In this document: positions 11,062 to 22,704 of the stretch, one piece after another
Layout: each line of letters starts with the position of its first letter
Numbering within the stretch: position 1 is the first letter of the stretch
NCBI GenBank assembly: GCA_025526935.1
Contig: JAHLKD010000086.1
Coordinates: 62,001 to 126,000, forward strand
DNA length: 64,000 bases
Source: Cladochytrium replicatum
Taxonomy: Eukaryota; Chytridiomycota; Chytridiomycetes; Cladochytriales; Cladochytriaceae
Direction: 5' to 3'
Translations under genes and position numbers: made by a program
Notes under the pieces: generated by a model
The model's input: the letters and a program-made list of their open reading frames with translations, nothing else
Told to the model about the DNA's origin: nothing
The model's database searches: none

Positions 11062-14000
11062 ATGAACTCGCCGCTCGTCTTCATTCTTTCGCTGCTGGTC
11101 TGTCTGGCCACTTCTGGTACCACTTTCTTCACAAACTCGACCACTCCCTCCTGTCCAGAACTAACCCCCACACTTCCAGTTTCATCGCTGAGCCATCACA
11201 ACCCAAACCCGGTGCGGTACTATGACTTTATCTCCACCTCCCATGTCGAATACAACAACCATGGCGCTCTCGTTTTGCACTTTAACGTTCGTGCACTGTC
11301 ACTTTATTAGGGTCACGGTCATTTAACGTGGTGTTCTTCCTCCAGGCGTTCAACCAAACATTCAAACTCCAGTTGAAGAAGAACACGTTGCTTTTGCATC
11401 CTGAGGCTGTCATTACAACCACGGATATCGATGATGAGGGGAACGAAGTCTTTTCAGAGACTCCCGTCGGTGACTTTGGCACGTACCATGGAGACGTCGT
11501 CGAACCTGAACGTGGGTGGGCTGGAATCACTTTCCAAAATTTAAAGTACGTTCTGCACAGCGTAACTAGTTGCAGGAGTCTTACTCAACATTTTTGTTCT
11601 GCTCAGCATCCTCACGTACGACAAGAACGACATTCTTGTTTTTGAGGGTTCATTCACCGCTGGCGACATGATGTTCCACATTCATGACATCGCTACCTAC
11701 CAGCGCGTCAAGCAAGAGGTTAGCTTGAACTAGAGTTCCAATAATTGAAAGTTAATTAACCAACTTTGTCCCTCTCTTAACAGTTTGATGTGAACATTGC
11801 CAGCCCACTCTCCCGTCCGACCGCCCACCGACGCTCAAAGATGATCATCTTTACCGACCAGTCTAAGGAATTCCTCGCCGCCCTAAACAGCGAAGAGCTC
11901 CGACCGACCGGCAACCTTGCCCTCCGCCGCCGTGACGACACCGCCGTCTTTGGCTCATGCGGCACCATGACCCCCGAAGGCCAGGGTGTCATCGTTGGAA
12001 AGATCCTCTCACAAAACGTCAACTCCCTCACCGAGTCCAACAACCTATTCGGTAACCTCCCCGCCAACGGCGGCAGCGGCAACCCGACCGATGGTTGTCC
12101 CTCGTCCCTCAAAGTCCTCTTCATGTCCGCCGCGGCAGACTGCACGTACGTCACCGCGCACGGCGGCGTGACGCCCGCTGCACAGCAGATTCTGAAAAAT
12201 TGGAACACGGCGTCGGCGATTTACCAGAATGCAATGAATATTGGGCTGACTTTGATCAACGTGACGCTGAAGCGCGTGTGCACGCCCAACGATGAGAATT
12301 TGAAGTGGAACCAGGACTGCAGCACGGGGTATAACCTCACGCAGCGTCTCTCGGACTTTTCAAAGTGGAGAGGAACTGTGACTGACCAGGCGGGTCTGTG
12401 GCATTTGGTCACAAAGTGCGGGTGAGTTATAACTAATGGATACATCATGATAAAAAAGGCACTAAATTTGGTAATGCAGAACCGGTTCTGCGGTCGGTTT
12501 GGCGTGGGTTGGATCGCTCTGCACGACCACCGCCAAAGCGCAGACTCAAGGTAGAGTCATTTTACCCCTCAAGGTTTTTGTACCGCTCGCTGATCATTCT
12601 TATAAATTAGACGGCGTGAAGACCTACAGCTCGGGAACAGGCGTGTCGGTCATTACGACCAATGAATGGAAGGTCGTTGCGCACGAAATTGCTCACAGTA
12701 AGCTAAAAATAACGAAGTTGCTGAACACGAATTCATGTTAATTGTTTCCAGACTTTGGTGCTATTCACGACTGCAACACAAACATGTGCTCTCCATCTTG
12801 CACTTCTTCCTCTTGCGCTTGCTGCCCTTGCACGAACTGCGATTGTGCAGGCAAATACTGTCAGTGTCGAGATGATCGATAAATTTTTGCAGATTCCTGA
12901 ATGTTCTTTCAGTGATGCACCCTTCGGACAACGCCGAATCGAACGAATTTTCTCCGTGCTCCATTCGCTACATTTGTAGTAACTACACCAATACCGCCAA
13001 GTGTCTCAAGAGTGAGTTTAATATCAGCCTGAATATTTCAAAAAGTCCTAACTTTTCGTCAGACCCCAACGAGATCACGGCGTTCAAAGCCGGTGTATGC
13101 GGAAACGGAATCAAAGAAGGTATGATCCACACTATTCGTTAACAATTTTCTTCCTAACCCTCTGGTTGAAGATGGAGAAGAATGCGACTGCGGTACCTCA
13201 GAGCAATGTGCCAAGGATGCGTGCTGCAACGGCAACACCTGCAAGCTCAAAACTGGGGCCGTGTGCTCGGACTCGAACGACGAGTGTTGTTCCGGATGTC
13301 AGCTCCGCGACGCGGGACACGTGTGTCGCGCGTCTTCCGGCCCTTGCGATCTCGAGGAAACGTGCTCGGGTACCAACGCGACGTGTCCGATCGACCTTGT
13401 GATGAAGGACGGTACGACGTGCACGGACGCGTTTGGTGGGAACGTGTGCGCTAGCGGGTACTGTACTAGTAGGTGAGGAATTGTGCATTACAGAAGCAGG
13501 AATCTTTTATTGATGAATTGCTTGTTGTGTAGGAACTCGCAGTGCTTGAACTCGATGTTTGGGACTGTGTCGCAGTGCGACGGGTCAGAGTTGCAGTGCA
13601 CGCTGCACTGCAAGACTTCGGACGGGACGTGCTTGAACTTGAACCAGAACTACATTGGTGCGATTAGAACAGAAACATAAAGCTCAAATCGTACATATGT
13701 GTCTAACTCTCTTTTTTTGAAACTTGACTAGACGGCACGCCTTGTGGGTACGGATTTGGCGGTACATGCCGCGACGGGGTCTGCAAAACCGGCTCTGGCG
13801 TTGGTAAGTGCATCCAACTCAATCTTCCAACGATAATCTTATTATCTGTTCGCAGTGGACGCCATCTACAGCTTCTTCCAACTCTTCCAAAGCTACGGCA
13901 TCGCCATCGTCGTGATCGCCGCCCTCCTCGTACTCGCCCTCATCCTCCTCATTGTGCGATGCTGCATCCGCCGCCGCGCGGCCTCCAAACAGCTCTCCGA

Positions 14001-14487
14001 CGACCCAAAAAAGAACCCCCTCCGTGGTGGCAAATCCGAAAGCATGCTCAAGAACCCCTTCTTCCAGAAATCCCACCAGGGCAAAGACCTTGACTCGTCT
14101 GCACCGCGCGTACCCGAGATGGCCAAAGTCAACTCGGAACGCACGGACGTGGCAACCGACAACAGCAGCAGACGGACGCCGCCCCAGCAGCAACAGCAGC
14201 AGAATTACCAGCCGTACAATGCGCGGGCGTACGATGACGGGTATGGCCGGCAGGGATCCCCGAGAGCTGGTAACGCGCCGTCGCCGAGAGTCGGGAACGC
14301 TTCCTCGCCGGCGCCGTATGAGTCGCGGTACTCTGCAGACATGAATGGCGTGTATGGAGACCGGGAGGTTGGGAGCCCGTTGGTTGGGAATGCGATGTTG
14401 CAGGGGGAGAGGGAGGGACGGCAAGGTGGGCAGAGGGGCGAGAGGAGCAGGAGCAGGGCGCCGCCGCCGCAGGGGAAGAGGCGTTAA
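11062..14487 (+). CDS. ADAM-family membrane metalloprotease-disintegrin
   Basis: Thirteen exons: 11062-11286, 11346-11545, 11607-11718, 11784-12421, 12480-12550, 12611-12697, 12752-12859, 12913-13011, 13063-13119, 13172-13472, 13533-13657, 13732-13803 and 13856-14487; 908 aa. Signal peptide: MNSPLVFILSLLVCLATSG. A prodomain is followed by an M12B reprolysin domain with the zinc site HEIAHNFGAIHD (assembled across the 12697/12752 junction) and a likely Met-turn YLMHPSD. Then come a disintegrin domain (CGNGIKEDGEECDCG, DECCSGCQLRD), a Cys-rich region (GYCTSRNSQCL, GTPCGYGFGGTCRDGVC) and one membrane segment (IAIVVIAALLVLALILLIV). The cytoplasmic tail is long, with a QQQQQQQ-like run and Pro/Arg-rich sequence. 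It should act at the cell surface, shedding ectodomains or processing wall or secreted proteins. Nine Cys fall within 25 residues just after the zinc site. Confidence 0.93.
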
Positions 14488-15086
14488 GGGAAGCGTCTTT
14501 TTGAACTTTTTTTTGCCGGGTTCAATCATGTTGACCTTCGTTGTTACTCTTGATTTTGCAGATCCACGAGATGCTGTTCCTGGTTCTCTTTTTGCGGTCT
14601 GTTTTGTGTCGTTGACTCAACTTTATTGTATCAAATTGGATTCCCTATTAAGGTCAACTTTTGATTTTTGTTGTTTTTGTGTGGTGCGATGTAGCTGGGG
14701 CATATACTGCTTCTTTACAGGCTTTTTTTCTTCGGAGGATTGAAGTACTGATGCATCACAGTCGCTCCGAAGAAACGCTTACGAAGCCTTCTATCCTATT
14801 TCCGTCACTCTTTTCTATTCTCCTCTATTTCTCTGCGTCCAACTCCGAAATGTTTTCCTGGTAAAAATTGTGCTCACCGATTCTTTTTAGTAGTTGTTAT
14901 GGTTGTTTCACTTTCAACGGTGATCTTTGGTTTGGGTATATTTTAGATTGGTGTGTTGTTTTGGATGTATCTGTTCTGTTTTTGGTGCATATTTGAAGCG
15001 AACTGATATAAATCGAACGAATTGTTGATGTCCGCGTGCTGGTCCAACCACTCATTCAATAACTGAAGGCGGGCAAAATGCACGCT
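14488..15086. other. AT-rich 3' flank of ADAM gene
   Basis: T-rich sequence without a convincing gene. It probably carries the ADAM 3' UTR and then spacer. Confidence 0.3.
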
Positions 15087-15300
15087 TCAACCGTTTGAAA
15101 AAGCGCAGTGTAAACCGTAATCCCAAGTACCGAGTAAATATCGTTGTAATCGATAGAGAGCCTTTGATTCTGACTGTCGAGGATCAATCTGATGTTGTGC
15201 CAAAATATTGACTGCGTATGAAATATCCGGTCGTGTCTTAGTCGCCACGTACGATATCTTCATTAACATTGATCGAAATTGTGTTGCCTCGCTCAGCAGT
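15087..15300 (-). mobile_element. Ty1/copia pol fragment (RT-RNase H junction)
   Basis: Minus-strand frame with FRSMLMKISYVATKTRPDIS, YAVNILAQH and LQRYLLGTWDYGL. This is the conserved copia segment between reverse transcriptase and RNase H (usual form TRPDI-SYAV and RYLKGT-DYGL). The frame is open only about 60-70 codons and no LTRs are seen, so it is a relic. Confidence 0.75.
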
Positions 15301-15666
15301 GCAAAACAATCTGCTTTTTAGGGAAAACAAATGGGCACGACAAATCGTAGATTTTCCCCTCACTTGTTTGGTCCATTTCTCGGCTGGTAAATTTGAGAAA
15401 AGGGATGAACCAGTTTGGTATTCGGTAGCTCATGATGGTGTGAAGAGCGGCATGGTTCCTTATGATGAGGGGTTTCAATAAGGAATAATGTTTTACACAC
15501 CGTTAATTGAACCACTGCAAGCTTCAATCAACGTAATCTCCGCAATGGTGTACACTTCTGTGCTTCAAAGCCTCGAAGCAGCTGTTCTCCCAATGGATAT
15601 ACCTTATCTTGGCAAAACGATAAACTGCTCTTGGAGTCTTCAATGGAATTTGAACGTTGCAAATCT

Positions 15667-15674
15667 TATAAATA
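15667..15674 (+). promoter_or_regulatory. TATA box for acyltransferase gene
   Basis: TATAAATA at 15667-15674. It lies 50 bp before ATG 15724 and only 26 bp before the in-frame ATG 15700, which favours ATG 15724 as the start. Confidence 0.45.
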
Positions 15675-15723
15675 GCAAGCCTATCTCCCACCTTTTTCAG
15701 TGTTTTCCATACCTCTCAAAAAC

Positions 15724-17816
15724 ATGCCCAAATTGTCAATACTTTCCACGGCGCTGGCTTGGGTTCTCAACAAGAAGAAATCTGGGCCTATCACGAATGT
15801 GATAGATCTGCACGTGGATGGTGACAGCAAGTCAAAGGCAACTTCAGCTCCGTTGCCTGCACCCACAACACCTCGAAAGTCTTCCACTTTTCTTCCAGCA
15901 GCGACTCAAACCGTCCTGCCTCCTTCCCTTCCCTCTGATCTCCAGATCAAAACGGGACAACTCATAACGCCAGACCCATCCTTGATCTCCGCCCCATGGG
16001 ACGATCCTTCGTACGCCCACCAGACCTCCGCCCTCGACGCCATCGTCGCGCCTCTGACCCTCCTCCCCATCGCCTTATTCTACCCCTCGCCCTCAACGCC
16101 CCCACGCAATCTCCTCCCCGCCCTCTCTCGCACCGTGGCGCGCTTCCCGCTGCTCTCGGGCCGTATCAAACTCGACCAGTCCGACAAGAAACATTTCGAG
16201 ATCACAAAGTTCGACGCGGGCGTGTGGGTCGAGTTCGCGCGGGCGGACTCGGTGCCCATGGCGCGGTACGTAGGGATCGGGGATCGGCCGGTTGGGTTTG
16301 GGGAGGGGTGGGAAAGTCCGGATCTGTGGTTCTTGTTTCCAAACACGGAGGGCGGGGGAGTGCCGAGGGAGGTGAAGGAGACCGAGCGCGGAGGGATGAA
16401 GGGGTTTTTGTCGTACATTGGGAAGGACGTGCCGTTGGTGCATGTGAGGGTGACAGAGTTCAAGGATGGTGGGTGGGCATTGGGTATCGTTGCGGCCCAT
16501 GCGGTTGTGGATGGGATGGCGCTTGGTGATTTCTTGAGGGAGTGGGCGAGGGAGTGTAAAGCTGAGAAAGAAGGCGCTGAGGTCGCACCTATGTTTGTGA
16601 CAGATGCGGATCTGAATCGTGCCTTCGTGGAACCACTCGATGTGGTGGTGGAGTCACCATTGACTTTGGCACCACCAAAGTTGTCGATCTCAACGTCGTT
16701 CGGAAGTGCGTCGACAAGATCCAGGACTCGACTGAGCCGGATGCGATTGTCTTCGTTCGTTAACAGCGATGTCGAGACTAGCTCAGCCGAAACTCTCTTT
16801 GTGAGTGGCCGTCCTACTTCGGACACTCCGACGCTGCTTTTCCAAAGGCTTTGGAACAGCAATGTGCAGAAGTCGCCCACGCCTCTGGAAACTGATCCAT
16901 GGTTACCGGGATCACCGCTGTCGCCAGTCCCAGGTCCGCCGACGTTGAGTCAGTCTAGTTCGTACTCCACTGCTTCCGTGAAAACTTTTGCGTCAACTCC
17001 CACCTTGGAGGAACCTTCCGATTTTATGATGCATCGGGGAATGAGTTTCACCAAGCTTGCACTGAACGGTGTTCGAATATCCGTGATGGAAGGACTACAT
17101 ACAGAAATCTTCATTCTGCCTCATTCTGCTGTATCGGCTATGAAAGCGAGGAGCCCAGGATGCTCTGCGAACGATGTTATCACCGCACACGTTTGGAATG
17201 TGATGCGACGGGAGGAGCTGAATACGAGGATCATTGTCTCTGCAAGTTTGCGTCCGATGATCCAGCCCGGAATCGAATCAAACACAGCTGATGTTGGCGC
17301 GGGTACTCGCCATTGAAACCATTACTCCGATTTCAATCTCACTTTCCTTTCTCAGTGATAACGTTCGGTAACCTTTCCATTCATGCCGTTGGTGACTTCA
17401 TCGAGGACACATCCGAATGCACGCCTACGACAGTGCGCTCTACGGTTACCCGCTTCTACGAATCGCAGGCAAGGAGAGACATGCAATGGCTTATGAAGAC
17501 GTACCCATCCACTGATCCGTCATTCCGTCGCTGGCTCTTGGGACACGAGCGGATCACGACAGCCGGTGATCCCTTTGGAGGCTCCGACGTGTTTGTTACC
17601 AACTGGTCTCGATGTGGATTCGACGAGATTGCATTTGGCAATATTGAGGACCGCCCGGTTTGGGTGCACCAGCAGCAAACAATGCCCGTCCCAAATTTCG
17701 CGACGATTGTGCATGTACCTATTGGTTATGCGGTGTATTGTACAGTTGAGAAGGGGAGAGGGGATATTTTACGTCGAGGATTCTGGGCTCGCTTAGAGTA
17801 CCATATTTGTGATTAA
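15724..17816 (+). CDS. BAHD-like acyltransferase (transferase family)
   Basis: Two exons, 15724-17302 and 17356-17816, 679 aa; an upstream in-frame ATG at 15700 would add 8 residues. The N-terminal half has the fold signature LLPALSRTVARFPLLSGRI and the catalytic HxxxD motif as HAVVDGMALGDFL. The second exon continues GNLSIHAVGDF and carries NWSRCGFDEIAFGN, which sits where BAHD enzymes have DFGWG. These enzymes move an acyl group from CoA to an alcohol or amine; fungal members act on secondary metabolites or wall components. A Ser/Thr-rich, low-complexity insert of about 150 residues separates the halves and lengthens it beyond the usual 430-500 aa. The substrate cannot be predicted. No biosynthetic cluster is seen nearby. 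Confidence 0.8.
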
Positions 17817-18204
17817 TTGGGTTTGTTTAGACATTGTGCTTTTCATGTTTTACAATTGTGCCTTTTTGTCATTTTCGTTAGACCATGGCCAATCGTTTCT
17901 TGGTTTATCTATGCTATTTTCGCTTCTAAGGCTAAGATAGCGAGCCTCATCATGTTACACAAGTTCTGAAAGGCCTACTTTGTACTCTTGACTTTCAAAA
18001 AAAATGGTGTAGCACCTGCTGCTGGTGGACCATTGCCGAAGAAATTGCCACCTGTGGAAGAACAAGGACGAGCGAGTTTGATTGACTCTGTAGCAAATGT
18101 TGCACCTTTGCAGAGTCTGCTCTGTTCCTACATGTGAGGTCATTATTCGTCACCACTTTTTCCCAGCCCTGATAAGCATCAGAGTTTTGAAACAAAAAGA
18201 AAAC
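17817..18204. other. Intergenic, nothing recognised
   Basis: No coding frame with family similarity. Probably the 3' flank of the acyltransferase. Confidence 0.3.
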
Positions 18205-18420
18205 ATCACTAAGAGTTCCTTACAGTTCAAGTCACACCATTGGCCTTCATTGCGTTACTCAATACCGTTACTCAATACCGTGCGCAATTTCTATTTTCTA
18301 GTCATGGAGTTCCTTACAGTTCGATTCACACCACTGGCCTTCATTGCGTTACTCAATACCGTTACTCAATACGGTTACTCAATACCGTGCTCAATTTCTA
18401 TTTTCTAGTCATGGAGTTTA
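18205..18420 (+). repeat. Tandem duplication with 15-bp sub-repeats
   Basis: A unit of about 100 bp starts GAGTTCCTTACAGTTC, contains ACCGTTACTCAATACCGT-like steps and ends TTCTATTTTCTAGTCATG. It occurs twice in a row (about 18208-18306 and 18307-18415). Inside each copy GTTACTCAATACCG is itself repeated, two to three times, one more in the second copy. Confidence 0.85.
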
Positions 18421-18529
18421 GAATTTTGAGGTTGTAACATCTCATCAGTTTTGCTACAGCCCTTCCTTGTTTTGGCCATTGCAAATCGTTACATGCACTG
18501 AGGCTCTTCCCATCCCAATAAGTTGCAGC

Positions 18530-19560
18530 TCGGAGATAATTACTGAGCTGCTATTTAACGGGCCTCGATCGCCCCTTAGGGATGTTATATCAACATGTTA
18601 ATTATCACGTATGAGTCTTTTATTAATTATAATAGTATCAATCAGTTCAGTTCCAACTAATAAACCGGTAATTTTTTATTTTTTAAATAAGCTTAGCTAT
18701 CACACTGTCACTATATCGCCCTACTTAAGGTAAATTTAGTTTAATGATATAATATCGTTTATTTTATTATGATAGTCCTGTATATAAATAAATAACCTAA
18801 ATGTGATATTGATGAAGATGCTAAAAAACGTTTAATACGATATTGAGCACCTAAACCAAATGAACCAGCAATAATAGATAATATCCCAATAAAATTTAGA
18901 AACGCTATTTAATTTTCATAGATTTTAAAGACCGGATTTGTGATTGGCAGTCTATAAATCTGACTCATAGCTAGAATTCATATTTGCCCATCATAAATTG
19001 GGCTCTTTTTCATTTGCCGGGAAGACTTTTAAAAAATGTTTTCTTCAGAGAATTAAGAATATATCTTCCATTCTTATTCTGGCTATTGCAATCTTATCGA
19101 TATTAATATCTATCAATAATTAGGTTTACATTCAGTGGGCCAATATTTATATTGTTAAGTAAATTTATTTAGTAGGTGTGATGGCAGTGATAATTAGTAC
19201 AATATGGACATGTTAATATTTGGGTCGATCCCACCTCAGGTCTTAATCGTGAATTTTTAAATAATTGCTCTAACCATCTATCTGTATATGCCGGTGAACC
19301 AGTCTGTAGTGACCAATAGAACATAAATTAATCCACAGACTTAAGATTTATCCAATCCTTTAACCGCTAACACCAGCATCGCCCATATAAATACACTAAA
19401 AGAACCCCAATGGTCATTTTTCATCAAACAATATATCTGATTTTACTATTTCTAGCCATCTTTGTTTTTACCCTATCACCATATTATAATACAAGTAAAA
19501 CTAGAATGTTTAACAACTACAAAAAATAAGAAATAGTCTAATTTACCTTTTATAATTACA
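18530..19560. other. AT-rich mitochondrial-like insertion (NUMT) with nad2 fragment
   Basis: Base composition changes sharply to AT-rich here. On the minus strand 18905-18775 encodes LNFIGILSIIAGSFGLGAQY followed by RIKRFLASSSISHLGYLFI. This matches the conserved core of mitochondrial NADH dehydrogenase subunit 2, whose usual form is R-x-K-R-L-L-A-Y-S-S-I-S-H-x-G. The frame is interrupted on both sides, so it is a fragment and not an active gene. The rest of the AT-rich block (to about 19560) is probably of the same origin, but I could not match it. Confidence 0.65.
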
Positions 19561-19798
19561 TATCTAGCTACAAAATGGTTTACAGAAAAGAATTAGAACC
19601 CCTGAAACTATGTTGTTTGATAAGTCTGAATTGTTTCCAGTTTCCTCCACAATTGGTGATGATAGATCACTTCGTGAGTTGGTTTCAGTTGTGACAGTTG
19701 AGGCAACGGTTGTGTGTCCGCATGCAGTCTTCGGAAAATCACCTGTCAGATTTGTCCATTTCAAATTAAGCACTTCTGAACTCGTTCTTCTCTAATGG
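19561..19798. other. Spacer left of solo LTR
   Basis: No recognised feature. The last bases, GTATG (19799-19803), are the target-site duplication of the adjacent solo LTR. Confidence 0.3.
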
Positions 19799-20278
19799 GT
19801 ATGTGTTAAATTCTGGGTATCCTTGGAGGGCTTACCCATTGTTTTGTGCAATATGCTTTTCCTCTTGGGCTTGAGAAGTTTTATGCTATTGCTCGATTTA
19901 TGTTTTGGGCAGTCATGCTGTTTATTTTCTTTATTGTTATTGTTGAATGTTCTTCTGTGTGGGAATATTCTCTGTGGGAATATTTATTGCGGTGTGAAGG
20001 TGGCTGGTTCCTTGAGACAGTGGAACAAACCAACAGGTATAAATAAAGGAGACAGTGGAACAAACCAAACACTCACACACCACAGTCTTCCTGGTTAGCA
20101 ATCCCAGCCTTGATTTGTATTAGCCACAGAGTGCTTGTGTGCAACAAGGGAATTTGCTTTATCATCACCCCATATTCAACTGGGCCAAGAGACGGAACCT
20201 GGAGCTGTTGTGCTAGCTAAAGTACAGCTAAAGACGCCCTACCGCTGCTAGGAGAAGCCCTTTGGTTTTAACAGTATG
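19799..20278 (+). mobile_element. Solo LTR, type B (Ty3/gypsy family), with target-site duplication
   Basis: LTR 19804-20273 (470 bp) starts TGTTAAATTCTGG and ends GGTTTTAACA. It is flanked by the perfect 5-bp duplication GTATG (19799-19803 and 20274-20278). It is the same sequence, inverted, as the middle LTR of the composite element at 39157-39625. A short open frame inside the LTR (FYAIARFMFWAVMLF) is a by-product of the repeat and not a gene. Confidence 0.92.
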
Positions 20279-22214
20279 TCAGTTGCAACCTCATTAATAT
20301 TCAAAAAGGTGACTAGCTTCGGTGGTTGCTGTTGAGTGTTGTTGTTTTAGGTTTTGATGGTAACGGTAATTGTCAGCACACAGTACTTCGGAAAGTCTCT
20401 TGTTGGACTAGTCCAGTCGCTTTCAAGCATTTCTGAGCTTCAATGTTTTCTTGAGAATCGATGGCAACCTCGTTACGATTCTCTTGTCGGATTAGTCCAG
20501 GATCAAGCCCTTCTGATCTTCTTCTTTATTACGTGAATCCATAGCAACTTCATGCGATTGATAAGGTGTGCTCAGTGCTCCGGTTGGTTCTAGTTGTGTT
20601 TTGTTGTATTCTGGGTTTAGCCTTTCAGCTCGCAGCCTTTGAAAAATTGCGTATCTATTTTGTTCTGTCCTTTGCTTGCAAACGTGTTCATCTTCTGTGT
20701 GTGTATGAGTTGGAGAAGCATTGCTGGTAGATGGGGTTTGAGCAAAATCAGCAACTAACGGAGAGCAGGCAGGGGACGGTGACGTTGTACGCTTCTTTAG
20801 TGAAGACCATGGATCAGTGGTGCATATTTGATCGATCATGAATGAGTACAGTATCAGAACATTGAACCTAATTTAAGCTCATTTTACAACATTCAAGCTC
20901 GAGAATAGTAAAAATAAAGTTCTGAACCAATGAATAGTGCACTGCTTCCCGCAGCTGGTTTCGATGTGTTTGACTCTGGAATTTTGGCGCAATTTGGTGG
21001 AATCAGCGAGTTGGTATGGGGCTGGAGTTTTCCGATTCCGGCAGAGGAATGAATTTGTGGAGACCTCTGGAACATTTCGACTGTGAGGTGAGATATTTCC
21101 TCAGTATACATTTTTTTTTGTATTGCTGGGGCTGGGGGTTGCGATTGTTGGTGTGTTCCAATGAATCTTCGATCAGTTGGGCTTCTACTTCTTGAACTTC
21201 GGGGATGTCCGATCGTGCTGAGCGTTGTTTCATGAACCATCTCAAAATTGCCTTCTTATAATTGTCAGGTGCAGAGGTGCTCTGAACCCCTACAGAACTC
21301 ACAGCGTTAATAGTTGCATTCAACTGTTGTATCTTTGCTTGATAGTGAGGAATCTCCAGTTTCACTGTATGCTGATCCATGGGACTTTCCATTTGGGGGT
21401 ACAGGTGCTCTCAACGCTTCTAGAGTCAACATTTACATTCGTTGGAGCTTTCTCTGCTGGAACGACCGTGATTTCCAGTTTTACTGAGCACTTTTCCAGA
21501 CTGAATCTCAGCTCCCAGAGGTTGATCTTTCTGACAGTATGAATCATATTGCAGGTATGATCTGCATGATGGAAGTCCAGATTGATAGACCCGTCGGCGA
21601 AAGTTGTTCCAGAGATTGGCATTTCGCCAGTTTCACCCACAGAGCGAACGGGAGAAGGGGATCTTTCGCGCTTTCTTATGCTTTGAAACTGTGATCCAAA
21701 CAATTCCAACCAGTATTACATGAACAGGTTTTATGTGGCCTATTTTTTAATTGTTCTCTCAAGCTATATTTAAACTACGTCTTTTGGATATTTTTAGGTC
21801 TTAAACTTTGAAAAAGAAAACCTCTTTCTTTAGCATCTTAAACGGTCGGCGATAGTTTTCTTGCAAACATAGCGGTCGCATTAAATAGAGTCATCTATCG
21901 CACCTTGAGGATCAGCTTGCGCCAATGTGTGTCGAAGGTTTGGATGGGCGGACCTTTGAAGGCATGTGAAGTCGAAAACGACCTAACGATAAATAGTGCA
22001 AAAGCTGACCAATAATAAAACAAGAACACAGAAAAGGTTATAATTAACTGCACATTGTCAGAAACTGAGTCCGAATCTTGGATGTTCAAGAAATAGGTCA
22101 AATACCTGTTCAAACAAAAATAGAATAGATATTGGCTCAAACGAAAACTGGTGTTCTTGCTTTCTTCTTGGGACACCAACAGAATCAATAATCTAAACAT
22201 CTCTGGTTCTGTGG
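20279..22214 (-). other. Gene-poor stretch with unassigned minus-strand open frames
   Basis: Minus-strand frames at 21709-21362, 21392-21003, 21240-20893 and 20839-20492 are 115-129 codons each and overlap in different phases. They read like one decayed coding region (for example ERSPSPVRSVGETGEMPISG, then QLNATINAVSSVGVQS, then KAILRWFMKQRSARSD). I recognise no family. It could be a retroelement gag or a lineage-specific gene. A further frame at 22218-21895 is split by the type A solo LTR. Confidence 0.3.
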
Positions 22215-22704
22215 CCACCTGTTAAAAACTAGCATATCAGACTGTTCGCAAAATGGGTTATCCTTTGGGTTGTCTTTTTTCTCTTTGATCTGAGAGTTTT
22301 TTTGTCAATCCCTCTTTGTTCTTATTTATGGACTTGTATTTCATGTAATTATTTCCATGTTTGGCAGGTTCTGTATAGAGTGATGGTGGCATTTAGTGGG
22401 GAATGTAGTGTGGCTTGGTCCTTTGAGTTGATGTGGCCAATGTCTTTGACCACAGGTATGCCTACAGGCACTGTTCACTTGAATATAGGAGTTGATGTGA
22501 CCAATGTCTTTGACCACAGCATTCCCTGGTTGCCTGACCAGCTTGGGTGTAGTGTACAGCCTGTCTGATTATTAGGCATATACACACACCTGGGAGAACA
22601 GGTACTGGGCCAAGAGTCGGCACCTGGAGCTGTTGTGCTAGCTAAAGTATAGCTAAAGACGCCCTACCGCTGCTAGGAGAAGCCCCTTGGTTTTTAACAC
22701 CACC
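22215..22704 (+). mobile_element. Solo LTR, type A (Ty3/gypsy family), with target-site duplication
   Basis: LTR 22220-22699 (480 bp) starts TGTTAAAAACTAGC and ends TTGGTTTTTAACA. It is flanked by the perfect duplication CCACC (22215-22219 and 22700-22704). It is the inverted counterpart of the outer LTRs at 37279-37754 and 41520-41995, with small differences. Removing it and one CCACC rejoins a minus-strand reading frame. Confidence 0.92.

Noticed and set aside
13819-14529. Minus-strand open frame of 236 codons over the ADAM tail
   Set aside because: Shadow of the Pro/Arg-rich cytoplasmic tail. The plus strand is supported by the membrane segment and by upstream splicing.
16080-16880. Long minus-strand open frame inside the acyltransferase gene
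   Set aside because: Antisense shadow of a GC-rich coding region. The plus strand carries the HxxxD motif and the family similarity.
18961-19560. Further mitochondrial genes in the AT-rich block
   Set aside because: I could not match these stretches to a particular mitochondrial gene. Only the nad2-like part is claimed.
19846-20046. Small membrane protein encoded at 19846-20046 and again at 39332-39565
   Set aside because: Both lie wholly inside copies of the same LTR. The shared protein similarity only reflects the repeat.
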